Assembly: GCF_900096945.1 (NCBI RefSeq)
Contig: NZ_FMKA01000012.1
Location: forward strand, 1-64,000
Length of the DNA: 64,000 nucleotides
Source of the DNA: Anaerobium acetethylicum
GTDB lineage: Bacteria; Bacillota; Clostridia; Lachnospirales; Lachnospiraceae
Reading direction: 5' to 3'
This document shows, piece after piece, positions 48,484-56,612 of the stretch. The position numbers and the translations under genes are program-made. How positions within the stretch are numbered: position 1 is the first letter of the stretch; the number at the start of each line of letters is the position of its first letter. The notes beneath the pieces are model-generated. The model searched no databases. It was not told the origin of the DNA and was given only the letters and a program-made list of their open reading frames with translations.

Positions 48484-49383
48484 ATGTATACAAATACGGG
48501 TTTTCTGGATAAAGAGGAAGCAGACCTGACAGACCGGGCGCATCCCCTGCGTATCAACAGCTGCGGCAATTATAAAATGATTTCCAGAAGCGTCATGTCG
48601 ACCTTCAGGCCGGAGGGACGGGAGGATTATCAGCTGCTCTATATCGCCGCCGGGAAAGCATGGTTCATGTTCGGAGAGGAAGAGAAAGAGGTGCAGGCCG
48701 GAAATATGGTGCTGTACAGGCCAAATGAACCCCAGTCCTACTGCTATTATCAGAAGGATAAGCTGGAAGTGTACTGGATCCATTTTACCGGTTACGATGT
48801 GGAAACCTGTCTGGAGAAATGTGGATTGGGAAGCGGATTCATCTTCCCGATGGGGATATCTTCGGAATATCAGGAACTGTTCCTGAAGATCATCAGAGAA
48901 TTGCAGATTAAGAGGGCCTCCTTTGGGGAGCTTTGTTGCCTGTATTTCCAGCAGCTCCTGACCCTGATGCACCGCCGGATCCAGGAGGGGCACGGGGAGG
49001 ACAGCCGGATGCCGAAGGAAATCGAGGGCGCAGTCATTTACTTCCACGAGAATTTCCCCAGGGACATTAAAATCGAGGAGTACGCAAAAAGCCAGCATAT
49101 GAGCACCTGCTGGTTTATCCGGAGCTTCAAGCGCTATATGGGGATGCCGCCCCTGCAGTACATCACGTCCCTCCGCATAAACCGGGCAAAGGAGCTGCTG
49201 CGGGATACGGATTACTCGGTTACGGAAATCGGCAGCCTTGTGGGCTATGAAAATCCCCTGTATTTCAGCAGGATATTCCGGGGAACCGCAGGCATGTCGC
49301 TGCGGGAATGGCGGTGCCCCGCGGAGGTACCTCCTGCGGTGGTACCTCCCGCGGTGGTACCTGACACCATAAATAAAATTTAA
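48484..49383 (+). CDS. AraC-family regulator with REP-derived tail
   Basis: 299 aa. A cupin sensor (DYQLLYIAAGKAWFMFGEEEKEVQAGNMVLYRPNEPQSYCYY) and a C-terminal double helix-turn-helix (DIKIEEYAKSQHMSTCWFIRSFKRYMG; VTEIGSLVGYENPLYFSRIFRGTAGMSLREWR). Divergent from lacZ, so probably its activator. After the normal AraC end at LREWR the protein runs through CPAEVPPAVVPPAVVPDTINKI, coded by GGTACC-rich and REP sequence, an added tail of about 20 residues. Confidence 0.92.
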   Translation: MYTNTGFLDKEEADLTDRAHPLRINSCGNYKMISRSVMSTFRPEGREDYQLLYIAAGKAWFMFGEEEKEVQAGNMVLYRPNEPQSYCYYQKDKLEVYWIHFTGYDVETCLEKCGLGSGFIFPMGISSEYQELFLKIIRELQIKRASFGELCCLYFQQLLTLMHRRIQEGHGEDSRMPKEIEGAVIYFHENFPRDIKIEEYAKSQHMSTCWFIRSFKRYMGMPPLQYITSLRINRAKELLRDTDYSVTEIGSLVGYENPLYFSRIFRGTAGMSLREWRCPAEVPPAVVPPAVVPDTINKI

Positions 49384-49397
49384 TGGTGTCAGGTACT
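49356..49397. repeat. REP palindrome copy P (42 bp)
   Basis: Centre AAAA, variant right arm, last base T instead of C. It encodes the end and stop of the AraC gene. Upstream GGAGGTACCTCC (49323) and GGTACC (49341) are decayed ends. Confidence 0.95.
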
Positions 49398-49426
49398 ATA
49401 AACTGCAGTTTATGGTGTCAGGTACC
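49398..49426. repeat. Truncated REP palindrome
   Basis: ATAAAC-TGCA-GTTTATGGTGTCAGGTACC; lacks the outer left arm, fused to copy P. Confidence 0.93.
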
Positions 49427-49465
49427 AAAATATGAGGTACCAAAATATGGATTCCAAAATAAAAA

Positions 49466-49508
49466 TGTCAGGGTATACGAAAGTCAACTCGTACACCCTG
49501 ACATTTTT
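49466..49508. terminator. Bidirectional terminator
   Basis: TGTCAGGGTATACGA pairs with TCGTACACCCTGACA (one mismatch), flanked by AAAAA and TTTTTT. Confidence 0.88.
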
Positions 49509-49597
49509 TATCATCTGTTATCAGTGATTAGCTGATAGATTCCTAATCGTGGCAGGAGAAATCCCATTTTTTCGTACCGGACATTTATTGTGGATAC

Positions 49598-49951
49598 CTA
49601 TTCCGCTGCAGTGTTGTCACAGACCCCATCGCCATTCGCATCTGCAAAATTCTGTCCTTGTCCGCCAGCGCCTCTGCGCATTCCTCTTCCACAGTTTCCG
49701 CTTCCCTTGTTGTCACAGACTCCATCGCCATCGGCATCTACAAAGTTGCGGCCTTGTCCTCCAGCGCCTCTGTATTGTCTTCCTTCACAGGTTCCATTTG
49801 CCATATTGTCACAGACGCCGTCGCCGTCTTCATCCACATAGCTCTGCTCCTGAGTTACGTCTTCGCTTTCTGCTGCATAGACATTTCCCGCAAATGCTGT
49901 TCCAGCAAAGATTAATCCTGCTGCGAATACTCCTACAAATAATTTTTTCAT
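49598..49951 (-). CDS. Small secreted protein with three calcium-binding-like repeats
   Basis: 117 aa. A signal peptide (MKKLFVGVFAAGLIFAGTAFA) precedes three 12-residue units: YVDEDGDGVCDN, FVDADGDGVCDN and FADANGDGVCDN, each an EF-hand/thrombospondin-3-like DxDxDG loop with a Cys, separated by Gly/Arg-rich linkers with RGAGGQG repeats. No enzyme domain. It may bind Ca2+ at the surface. GGAAGGAGC precedes the ATG. Short D-rich proteins of this kind are seen in gut Clostridia, with unknown role. Confidence 0.75.
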   Translation of the reverse strand: MKKLFVGVFAAGLIFAGTAFAGNVYAAESEDVTQEQSYVDEDGDGVCDNMANGTCEGRQYRGAGGQGRNFVDADGDGVCDNKGSGNCGRGMRRGAGGQGQNFADANGDGVCDNTAAE

Positions 49952-50004
49952 GATAATTGCTCCTTCCGTTATTGGTGATGCTGTTTGTTGTTTGCTATAA
50001 CTGT

Positions 50005-50044
50005 ATTATAGACGGAAGTTGTGATAGAACTATGATAGAACTAT
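50005..50044 (-). promoter_or_regulatory. Promoter and tandem 11-bp repeat for the secreted protein
   Basis: TATAAT on the minus strand at 50010-50005. Two adjacent direct repeats GATAGAACTAT (50023-50033, 50034-50044) cover the -35 region, the spacing used by OmpR-type response regulators. Confidence 0.6.
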
Positions 50045-50163
50045 GATGAAAGTAAAAGTTTTTAAACCTGCCCCTAAAAAGGCTGATTTATATATTTTAA
50101 AAGCATATAATAGACATATGATTAAACAGGATTTCTGTACATTTGCAAAGGAGGCGGAATACA

Positions 50164-50739
50164 ATGATACCAGTTAAATTTTCAATCCCGGTTTCAATGG
50201 ATATCTATGACGTCAAAGAAATGTTTTCTCGTTATTATGTCGATCCCGAAATTGCGAGAAAGAATGTGCCTTCAAAATGGAAAATCAAGATTCATGAAAA
50301 TGGGAAGGCGTTGCTCCTGGTCATGGTTCAGGATTGCAAAAAAATGGTACTCCAGCGCTTGCTCAATATTGGATCGGTCAGGATGTCGCACATCTGGATA
50401 GAGTTGGAGGGGCAGCCAGAGCTCATTGACTCCTTGCCGGGAACATCTCGAACGCTGCCGACCTGGTACTGGTATATTCAACCGCATCAACTTGATAAGC
50501 GGCTGGCAGTTTTTATGTTCAAAATGGCCGGCGTTTCAGCACAATATGTCAGTCATATTTCCCTGGGAGGCAAGCCGGGCGGAGTGCGATCCGGTAATGT
50601 GAATGAGCGTAAAACACCTGATGTTTCTTATAACTGGACAGAGAGAAGTCAGCTCTATCCGGAACCGGATATCATCACTGGAAGCCATCGCTTTTACCGT
50701 AAATATGGGAATCGTGAATCGGAAGCCCATGTCACATGA
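50164..50739 (+). CDS. Hypothetical protein, 191 aa
   Basis: Not recognised. A soluble protein rich in aromatic residues and basic patches (MSHIWIELEGQPELIDSLPGTSRTLPTWYWYIQPHQL). The start at 50164 follows AAAGGAGG; an upstream TTG at 50143 overlaps that site and is rejected. It stands alone, with REP copy Q 187 nt downstream. Confidence 0.6.
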   Translation: MIPVKFSIPVSMDIYDVKEMFSRYYVDPEIARKNVPSKWKIKIHENGKALLLVMVQDCKKMVLQRLLNIGSVRMSHIWIELEGQPELIDSLPGTSRTLPTWYWYIQPHQLDKRLAVFMFKMAGVSAQYVSHISLGGKPGGVRSGNVNERKTPDVSYNWTERSQLYPEPDIITGSHRFYRKYGNRESEAHVT

Positions 50740-50925
50740 TTCACCCATTTCCTTGGGGATTCCCAGGTTGAACTATATACCTCTAAGAATTCAACTGTCA
50801 GAAAACTGGGGTTTGGCACCAATCTCAGGGGATTCTCAAATCCAGTGTGGGTCAAACATTGTCATGTCCGGTATCGGGTCAAATTCCGATGAATGCGATG
50901 GTACCTGCGGTGGTACCCCCTTATT

Positions 50926-50967
50926 GGTACCTGACACCATAAACATTATTTAATGGTGTCAGGTACC
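50926..50967. repeat. REP palindrome copy Q (42 bp)
   Basis: Centre ATTA, variant right arm. Decayed GGTACC ends lie just upstream (50899, 50912). The rest of the gap 50740-51085 shows nothing further. Confidence 0.97.
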
Positions 50968-51085
50968 ATAAACAAATCATAAACAGGAAAAAGTAATCAA
51001 ATATGAATAAAGTAACAGAAAGAAAACCGGCCAAATCCAGATACCCGAAATAATATATGTTTATCATGCCAGAGTATATTCAACT

Positions 51086-51137
51086 AAAAAAATCCTCCTG
51101 ATATAATTTTGAAAAAACATATCAGGGAGGATTTTTT
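51086..51137 (+). promoter_or_regulatory. Leader hairpin that sequesters the lyase ribosome site / terminator-like
   Basis: AAAAAATCCTCC-TGATAT pairs with ATATCAG-GGAGGATTTTTT (one bulged G) across a 15-nt loop and ends in seven T. The right arm contains the ribosome site GGGAGGA of the gene starting at 51139. It can act as an attenuator or block translation. Confidence 0.7.
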
Positions 51138-51138
51138 T

Positions 51139-54100
51139 ATGAAATGGGAAAAAGCAGCAATTGTCATGTTACTCTTATCCTTAACCGTGGGGATGATTCC
51201 TGCATCTGAGATCCATGCAGAAGCGCAGTCGCCAGAAATGCTACAGACGTCAGAAATGCAAACGCAGGATATGGGAGAAGTGTCCCTCGTGAAAGGCGAT
51301 TCCCTCCAGCTTACGGTTCCGGATGGTTTTCAGGGCGCCGTCACCTGGTTTTCGGGAAATGGGGTCAGGATTGTGGGGGTCAGCAAAATCAAGCGTCCTC
51401 TGGCAGATGGCGAGTCCGATGGCGGCAGGACTGCTGGATGGGCAGACATGAACCATATTGCCAGTGTCGAACAGGGAATGGTTACCGCGCATGAAAAAGG
51501 AACTGCAATCATCACGGCGACGGATGCGGACGGAAGAGAAGCGCAATGGACGGTTCATGTCCTTTATGCGGATCCGGCCACATTCCCGGCCCCGGAATCC
51601 GCGGATTACGCACAAATGCGTACAAAATGGAAAGAGTCCATCGTCGGGAAGGATAATGACCTGACCAATGGAAAGGTTGCGGAAATTATTGCAGGAATCC
51701 AGACAGCCTGCGAAAACGAGTGGAATACCTACCTTTACAGGGGGCAGGAGTCCTGTCCCGATGTTCCCTGGGAAGCGCACCTGAAAGACGCAAAGGGAAT
51801 CGTGCGCACAAAGGAGGAGTATCAATATGATGCGGTGCTTTTCCGGAAATCCTTTGTCAGCGTTGAAAAGATGGCAATCGCTTATGGAACCCCGGAATTG
51901 AGTCAGTATTATAAAAATCCCGAACTGCTGAAGGATATCCGGAATATCATGGATTATCTTACCACAACCTGCTATACGAAGCGTTCCCAGACGGAAAACT
52001 GGTGGACCTGGGAAATCGGCATACCAAAGAGCATCGTTCCGATATGCCTCTTCATTTTCGATGATGTTGAGCATGAAAAAATCGAGCAGTATACGGAAGC
52101 GCTGATGTTCTTCCAGCCGGACCCCTTCCATGAAGGAGCAATCGGACAGGCCAGCACCCATGCCCAGGGTTACAGGATCAATAAAGCGGCAAACCTGATG
52201 GACTGCTCGGTTACGGCAATGGGAATGGGAATTCTGCTGGAAGACAGCGAACAGCTTGTCATGGCAAGGGATGCGGCTTCCACGCAGCTTGTCCTCCAGC
52301 CGGCAGGGAGCCGCAACAACGGCCTCTATGCCGACGGATCCTATCTGGATCATTTTGTAGTGCCATACATCAACTCCTATGGAATCGAATTCATCAAAGG
52401 ATCTATAAAACTGCTGACGCTTCTGGGCAACACGCCGTGGTCTCTGCCTGAGGAAAAGGCCGCCATCATGAATACGTTTGCCCTGGAGGGGTGTACAGCG
52501 GCGGTATACCAGGGGGCGGCCCTTGACATGTTCCGCGGCCGTGCGGTTGCAAGGCCGGCACTCAGCGACAGAAAGGCGGCAGCCGATATCATAGGCGTCC
52601 TCCTGAAACTCGCGGACGCAGTTGATGAAGAGACTTCGCTGAAAATAAAGACTAACGTGAAGAACTGGATCGTCAAAGAAAAGCCGGTCTTTGACTATAT
52701 GGCGCAGCTGAGCGATATCGAACTGATTTTCAAGGCGCGGGCGCTTCTGAACGACGATTCGATCGGGACATCCGTCGGGACGCTGCACAAGAATTATCCG
52801 CTTCTGGACCGTGCCGTCCACCGCCAGGAACATTATCTGGCAGGACTATCCATGTATTCCAGCCGCATTTCCAACTGCGAAATCATGAATCATGAAAACC
52901 GCAGAGGATGGCATATGGGCGACGGAATGCTTTATATCTACAACAGCGACCTGAACCAGTTTACCGATAACTTCTGGAATACGGTCAATCCCTACAGGCT
53001 TCCGGGAACGACGGTAGTGCCCGTGGATATCGGAAATGGAACGAAAGACTCTTCGGGATTCTACCAGGCGGGCGATTACCTGTCGCGGGAAGACTGGGTC
53101 GGAGGCACTTCCATAGGTGATTACGGAATCAACGGCATGGCATTGAACGGGGACACCATCGGGAATGGAGACGGAGCGGCATTGCCCTATGCGCCGGAGT
53201 TAAGGGCTTTCAAATCCTATTTCATGTTTGATGATGAGATCGTCTGCCTTGGCGCAGGAATCAGCAACAAGGATGAAAGCCTCCCTACGGAGACAACCAT
53301 AGAGAACAGAAAGATTAAGGAAGATAATTCAAACAGAGTCACCGTGGACGGCGAAACCGCGGATGTGGAGGTGCAGAAAGAGATTGCTGCCGGATGGGTG
53401 CATTTGGAAGGGAATGTCGCAGATTCTGATCTTGGCTATTATTTTCCAGATAAAAGCCAGAAGGTAAATATCCGAAAAGTCGCCAATACGGGAGACTGGA
53501 CCGATATCGGAACAGGAAGCGGCATTGCATCGAGGAACTATCTGGAGATGTGGATCGACCATGGGACAAATCCAGCTGATGCGGATTATGAATATGTCCT
53601 CCTTCCTGGAAAAAATGAGCAGGATATCTCCGGGTATGCAGATGAGCCGGATGTAGAGATTCTGGAAAATACAAAGGAAATCCAGGCCGTGAGGGAAAAT
53701 TCCCTGCAGATTACAGGGGCAAATTTCTGGACGGACGGAGAAAAAAAGGTTGCAGAAATCACCTGCGACAAAAAGGCATCCGTCATGATGCGGGAAGAGG
53801 GGAACGTCCTGACCATTTCAGCATCCGATCCGACCATGAAAGGGGAAGGATTGATCAATCTGGTAATCGACCGGAAAGCAGACCAAGTGATAGCCGCAGA
53901 TCCTGAAGTGGCTACATCCATCGAGGGAGGAAAAATATCCCTCAGCATCAATTCGAAGGACAAGTTCGGGTATCCTTCAGTGGTAAAAGTAATCCTGGCT
54001 GATGAGGAAACTCCTGCACCGGGTACAGAACCGTCAGAGACGCCGCCTGGAGAGCAGCCATCAATAGGGAATCCGGAGAATCCATCCGGTGGAGAAACAG

Positions 54101-54285
54101 CGCAGAAGCCGGGAGCAGCGAACATATCTGACACCGCTGCAGGAAAGCCATCCGGGGCAAACGCAGAGAACCCTGCAACGGGAGACGGAGCGGACATCCT
54201 TTTTTATGTGTTTGGGATTGGGATCGCCCTTCTGTCTTTATTGGTATCTTCTTTATTGGTACCTGACACCATAAACAAAATTTAA
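51139..54285 (+). CDS. Polysaccharide lyase family 8 enzyme, surface-anchored
   Basis: 1048 aa secreted lyase for hyaluronan, chondroitin or a similar uronate polymer. Order: signal peptide (about 1-28), Ig-like domain (about 50-150), alpha/alpha-toroid catalytic domain (about 160-560) with NWWTWEIGIPKSI (catalytic Asn) and DGSYLDHFVVPYINSYG (catalytic His and Tyr), beta-sandwich domains with HMGDGMLYIYNSD, a Pro/Gly linker and a C-terminal sorting signal: NPATG followed by the hydrophobic helix DILFYVFGIGIALLSLLVSSLL. The usual basic tail is missing; REP copy R encodes VPDTINKI instead. Products would feed GH88 and KduI. Start 51139 fixed by GGGAGGA. Confidence 0.88.
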   Translation: MKWEKAAIVMLLLSLTVGMIPASEIHAEAQSPEMLQTSEMQTQDMGEVSLVKGDSLQLTVPDGFQGAVTWFSGNGVRIVGVSKIKRPLADGESDGGRTAGWADMNHIASVEQGMVTAHEKGTAIITATDADGREAQWTVHVLYADPATFPAPESADYAQMRTKWKESIVGKDNDLTNGKVAEIIAGIQTACENEWNTYLYRGQESCPDVPWEAHLKDAKGIVRTKEEYQYDAVLFRKSFVSVEKMAIAYGTPELSQYYKNPELLKDIRNIMDYLTTTCYTKRSQTENWWTWEIGIPKSIVPICLFIFDDVEHEKIEQYTEALMFFQPDPFHEGAIGQASTHAQGYRINKAANLMDCSVTAMGMGILLEDSEQLVMARDAASTQLVLQPAGSRNNGLYADGSYLDHFVVPYINSYGIEFIKGSIKLLTLLGNTPWSLPEEKAAIMNTFALEGCTAAVYQGAALDMFRGRAVARPALSDRKAAADIIGVLLKLADAVDEETSLKIKTNVKNWIVKEKPVFDYMAQLSDIELIFKARALLNDDSIGTSVGTLHKNYPLLDRAVHRQEHYLAGLSMYSSRISNCEIMNHENRRGWHMGDGMLYIYNSDLNQFTDNFWNTVNPYRLPGTTVVPVDIGNGTKDSSGFYQAGDYLSREDWVGGTSIGDYGINGMALNGDTIGNGDGAALPYAPELRAFKSYFMFDDEIVCLGAGISNKDESLPTETTIENRKIKEDNSNRVTVDGETADVEVQKEIAAGWVHLEGNVADSDLGYYFPDKSQKVNIRKVANTGDWTDIGTGSGIASRNYLEMWIDHGTNPADADYEYVLLPGKNEQDISGYADEPDVEILENTKEIQAVRENSLQITGANFWTDGEKKVAEITCDKKASVMMREEGNVLTISASDPTMKGEGLINLVIDRKADQVIAADPEVATSIEGGKISLSINSKDKFGYPSVVKVILADEETPAPGTEPSETPPGEQPSIGNPENPSGGETAQKPGAANISDTAAGKPSGANAENPATGDGADILFYVFGIGIALLSLLVSSLLVPDTINKI

Positions 54286-54299
54286 TGGTGTCAGGTACC
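54258..54299. repeat. REP palindrome copy R (42 bp)
   Basis: Centre AAAA, variant right arm; codes the last residues and stop of the lyase. Decayed GGTACCATAAAA units follow at 54295-54340. Confidence 0.97.
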
Positions 54300-54398
54300 A
54301 TAAAAGGTACCATAAAAGGGACCATAAACAGTATCATAAACACTTCATGCCCCATCAAAAGAAGAGAGTTGGAGAAAAAAATTTAATGGAAATTTAAT

Positions 54399-54433
54399 GG
54401 TACCTGACACCATAAACACCTGACACCATAAAC
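54399..54433. repeat. Tandem half REP arms
   Basis: GGTACCTGACACCATAAAC followed at once by CCTGACACCATAAAC, 20 nt before the next start. Confidence 0.88.
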
Positions 54434-54451
54434 AATTGGAGAAAAGAAATC

Positions 54452-56473
54452 ATGAAATACATTATAGAAAAACCCGACTACACCTTGAGCCCCTACACGG
54501 GAATGATCAAAAAGCACTGGATCGGGGCATGCCACTTCCTGCTGGAAGGGATTTTTATAAACGTAAAGAGTTTTGAATCCCCGATCGTTCTGCCCGGTGC
54601 AGGAGATGCAGTAAGCTATCCAAGGCCCGATTCGCCGGAGTGGAGATATCACGCCGAACGCTTTGAAGGCCTGGCAAGGAGCTTCCTGATTGCGGCGCCG
54701 CTGCTTGCAAACGAACCGGATGCAGTGATTGCCGGATACCCGCTGAAGGAGTATTACAGAAATCAGATCCTGGCCTCGGTGACCAGAGACACGGACAGCT
54801 ACCTGCTCAATCTGCAGGAAATCAAAGAAACTGCGGATAAAAACGAGCATGCCTTCCAGCATACCTGCGAATGCGCATCCCTGGCAATCGGGCTGCAGAT
54901 GTGCGAGGAAGCGGTATGGGAGCCGTTTACAAAGGAAGAGAAGGACCGGATCGCAGCCTATCTCAGGGAATTTGCAGAGGCACGGACGGGACACCACAAC
55001 TGGCGCCTGTTCAATATGCTGATTCTGGCTTTTCTTCAAAAGCACGGATACGAGATCGACAGGGGCATGATGCGGGACCATGCCTCCTGCATCCTGTCCT
55101 ATTATGCCGGCGACGGCTGGTACCGGGACGGCCACAGGTTCGACTACTATTCGGCCTGGGCCTTCCAGGTCTACGGGCCTATATGGAACCAATGGTATGG
55201 CTATGAAAATGAACCCTATATTGCAGGCAGGATAGAAGCCTATTCCAATCAACTGATGGCCCATTATGCGAACCTATTTGATGAAAACGGACATTCGATC
55301 ATGTGGGGAAGAAGTGCCATATACAGGAACGCCGCATCGGCGCCTCTGGCGGCCAACTGCCTGCTGAAAAACAGCGAAGCCGACAGAGGAACTGCCAGGA
55401 GGATCCTGTCGGGAAACCTGCTTCAGTTTATTGGGAAAGAGGAAGTCTTTGTGAATAACGTCCCATGTCTTGGATTTTACGGGCCTTTCGAGCCGGCGGT
55501 CCAGTCCTACAGCTGTGCGGCCAGTCCCTTCTGGATTGCAAATTCCTTCGTGTGCATGATGCTTCCGGATTCTGACGAGCTGTGGAATGCAGTGGAAAAA
55601 AACGGAGAGTGGGAGAACTGGGAAGACGGCAGCAGGAGCAGATCCATTACGCTGGATGGTCCCGGCATGACGGTCACCAATTATAGGACTACAGGAGCTG
55701 TGGAATTGCGCACGGCAAAGGTTTTTGCACAGGAGGAGGATCCCATCCTGCAGGCCTACTCCAGGCTGAGCTTCCACAGCGCCTTCCCCTGGGAGGCTTA
55801 CGGCTATACAGGGCCGGAGGCGATGCAGTACAGCCTCCGGTACAATGGAAAAAACAGGACTGAAATTCCGAATATCATCCTGTACGGGGGCGAACGGGAA
55901 GGGGTCCTGTATCGGAAGGCCTATTTCGAATTCGGGGACAGCTTCCAGAACCTGGCCGGCATAGATCTGGCGGATTTTGCCGTTGGAAACGGGCTGGTGA
56001 GGGTCGACCGGGTACGCATCCCGGATAAGCCCTATACACTGTATCTGGGCCATTACGGTCTGCCCCTTGACGGTTCGGCTGCCGCAGTAGAGGAACGGGA
56101 AAAAGACGGCATCAGGGCCATCATCGTAAAATCAGACAGGCACCAGCTGGCGATTGTGAACTACCGGGGCTTTGACTGCCTCGGATACGAAGAGGCCAGC
56201 GGCAGGAATCCGGCAGCAGCCTGCAGCATTCTGCCTTATGCAGAAAGCAGGCGCGATGCGTATTATGAATACAGGGACTATGTGATGATCACTGCATTGC
56301 TGCATAAGACATCTATGGAGCCGTGGAGCGACGAAGACCTGTTTCCAATCAGCAGGATTGCCTTCGAAGACAGAGAGCAGTGCGGCGGATATGGTAAAAT
56401 TGTGATCGAGACCAGGGACGGGCAGAACCGAACGGTCGATTTCGAGGGACTGGAGGGAAGAGTCAGCATATAA
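54452..56473 (+). CDS. DUF2264 family protein
   Basis: 673 aa without signal peptide. The N-terminal half (YPRPDSPEWRYHAERFEGLARSFLIAAPLL, GHHNWRLFNMLILAFLQKHG, YYAGDGWYRDGHRFDYYSAWAFQVYGPIW) is the (alpha/alpha)-barrel pattern of DUF2264, a fold shared with polysaccharide lyases and unsaturated uronyl hydrolases; the second half is beta-rich. Activity is unproven. Its place between a PL8 lyase and GH88 locus suggests a role in glycosaminoglycan breakdown. GGAGAAAAG lies before the ATG. Confidence 0.82.
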   Translation: MKYIIEKPDYTLSPYTGMIKKHWIGACHFLLEGIFINVKSFESPIVLPGAGDAVSYPRPDSPEWRYHAERFEGLARSFLIAAPLLANEPDAVIAGYPLKEYYRNQILASVTRDTDSYLLNLQEIKETADKNEHAFQHTCECASLAIGLQMCEEAVWEPFTKEEKDRIAAYLREFAEARTGHHNWRLFNMLILAFLQKHGYEIDRGMMRDHASCILSYYAGDGWYRDGHRFDYYSAWAFQVYGPIWNQWYGYENEPYIAGRIEAYSNQLMAHYANLFDENGHSIMWGRSAIYRNAASAPLAANCLLKNSEADRGTARRILSGNLLQFIGKEEVFVNNVPCLGFYGPFEPAVQSYSCAASPFWIANSFVCMMLPDSDELWNAVEKNGEWENWEDGSRSRSITLDGPGMTVTNYRTTGAVELRTAKVFAQEEDPILQAYSRLSFHSAFPWEAYGYTGPEAMQYSLRYNGKNRTEIPNIILYGGEREGVLYRKAYFEFGDSFQNLAGIDLADFAVGNGLVRVDRVRIPDKPYTLYLGHYGLPLDGSAAAVEEREKDGIRAIIVKSDRHQLAIVNYRGFDCLGYEEASGRNPAAACSILPYAESRRDAYYEYRDYVMITALLHKTSMEPWSDEDLFPISRIAFEDREQCGGYGKIVIETRDGQNRTVDFEGLEGRVSI

Positions 56474-56488
56474 GGGTACCCTTATATT

Positions 56489-56530
56489 GGTACCTGACAC
56501 CATAAACAGAATTTAATGGTGTCAGGTACC
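56489..56530. repeat. REP palindrome copy S (42 bp)
   Basis: Centre AGAA, variant right arm; the last full copy in the window. Confidence 0.97.
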
Positions 56531-56612
56531 AGTTACCAAGGAAACGGGTGTCAGGTACCAGTTACCAAAGAAACGGGTACCTGGTACCATAAATGAGGTG
56601 CCAGTTACTTCA
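56521..56612. repeat. Decayed REP tail with 29-bp tandem repeat
   Basis: 56521-56549 and 56550-56578 are the same 29 bp with one difference, starting GTCAGGTACCAGTTACC. GGTACCTGGTACC follows. Confidence 0.85.

Noticed and set aside
51250-52833. 527-codon open frame antisense to the PL8 lyase
   Set aside because: No recognisable domain or ribosome site; the lyase frame is clear.
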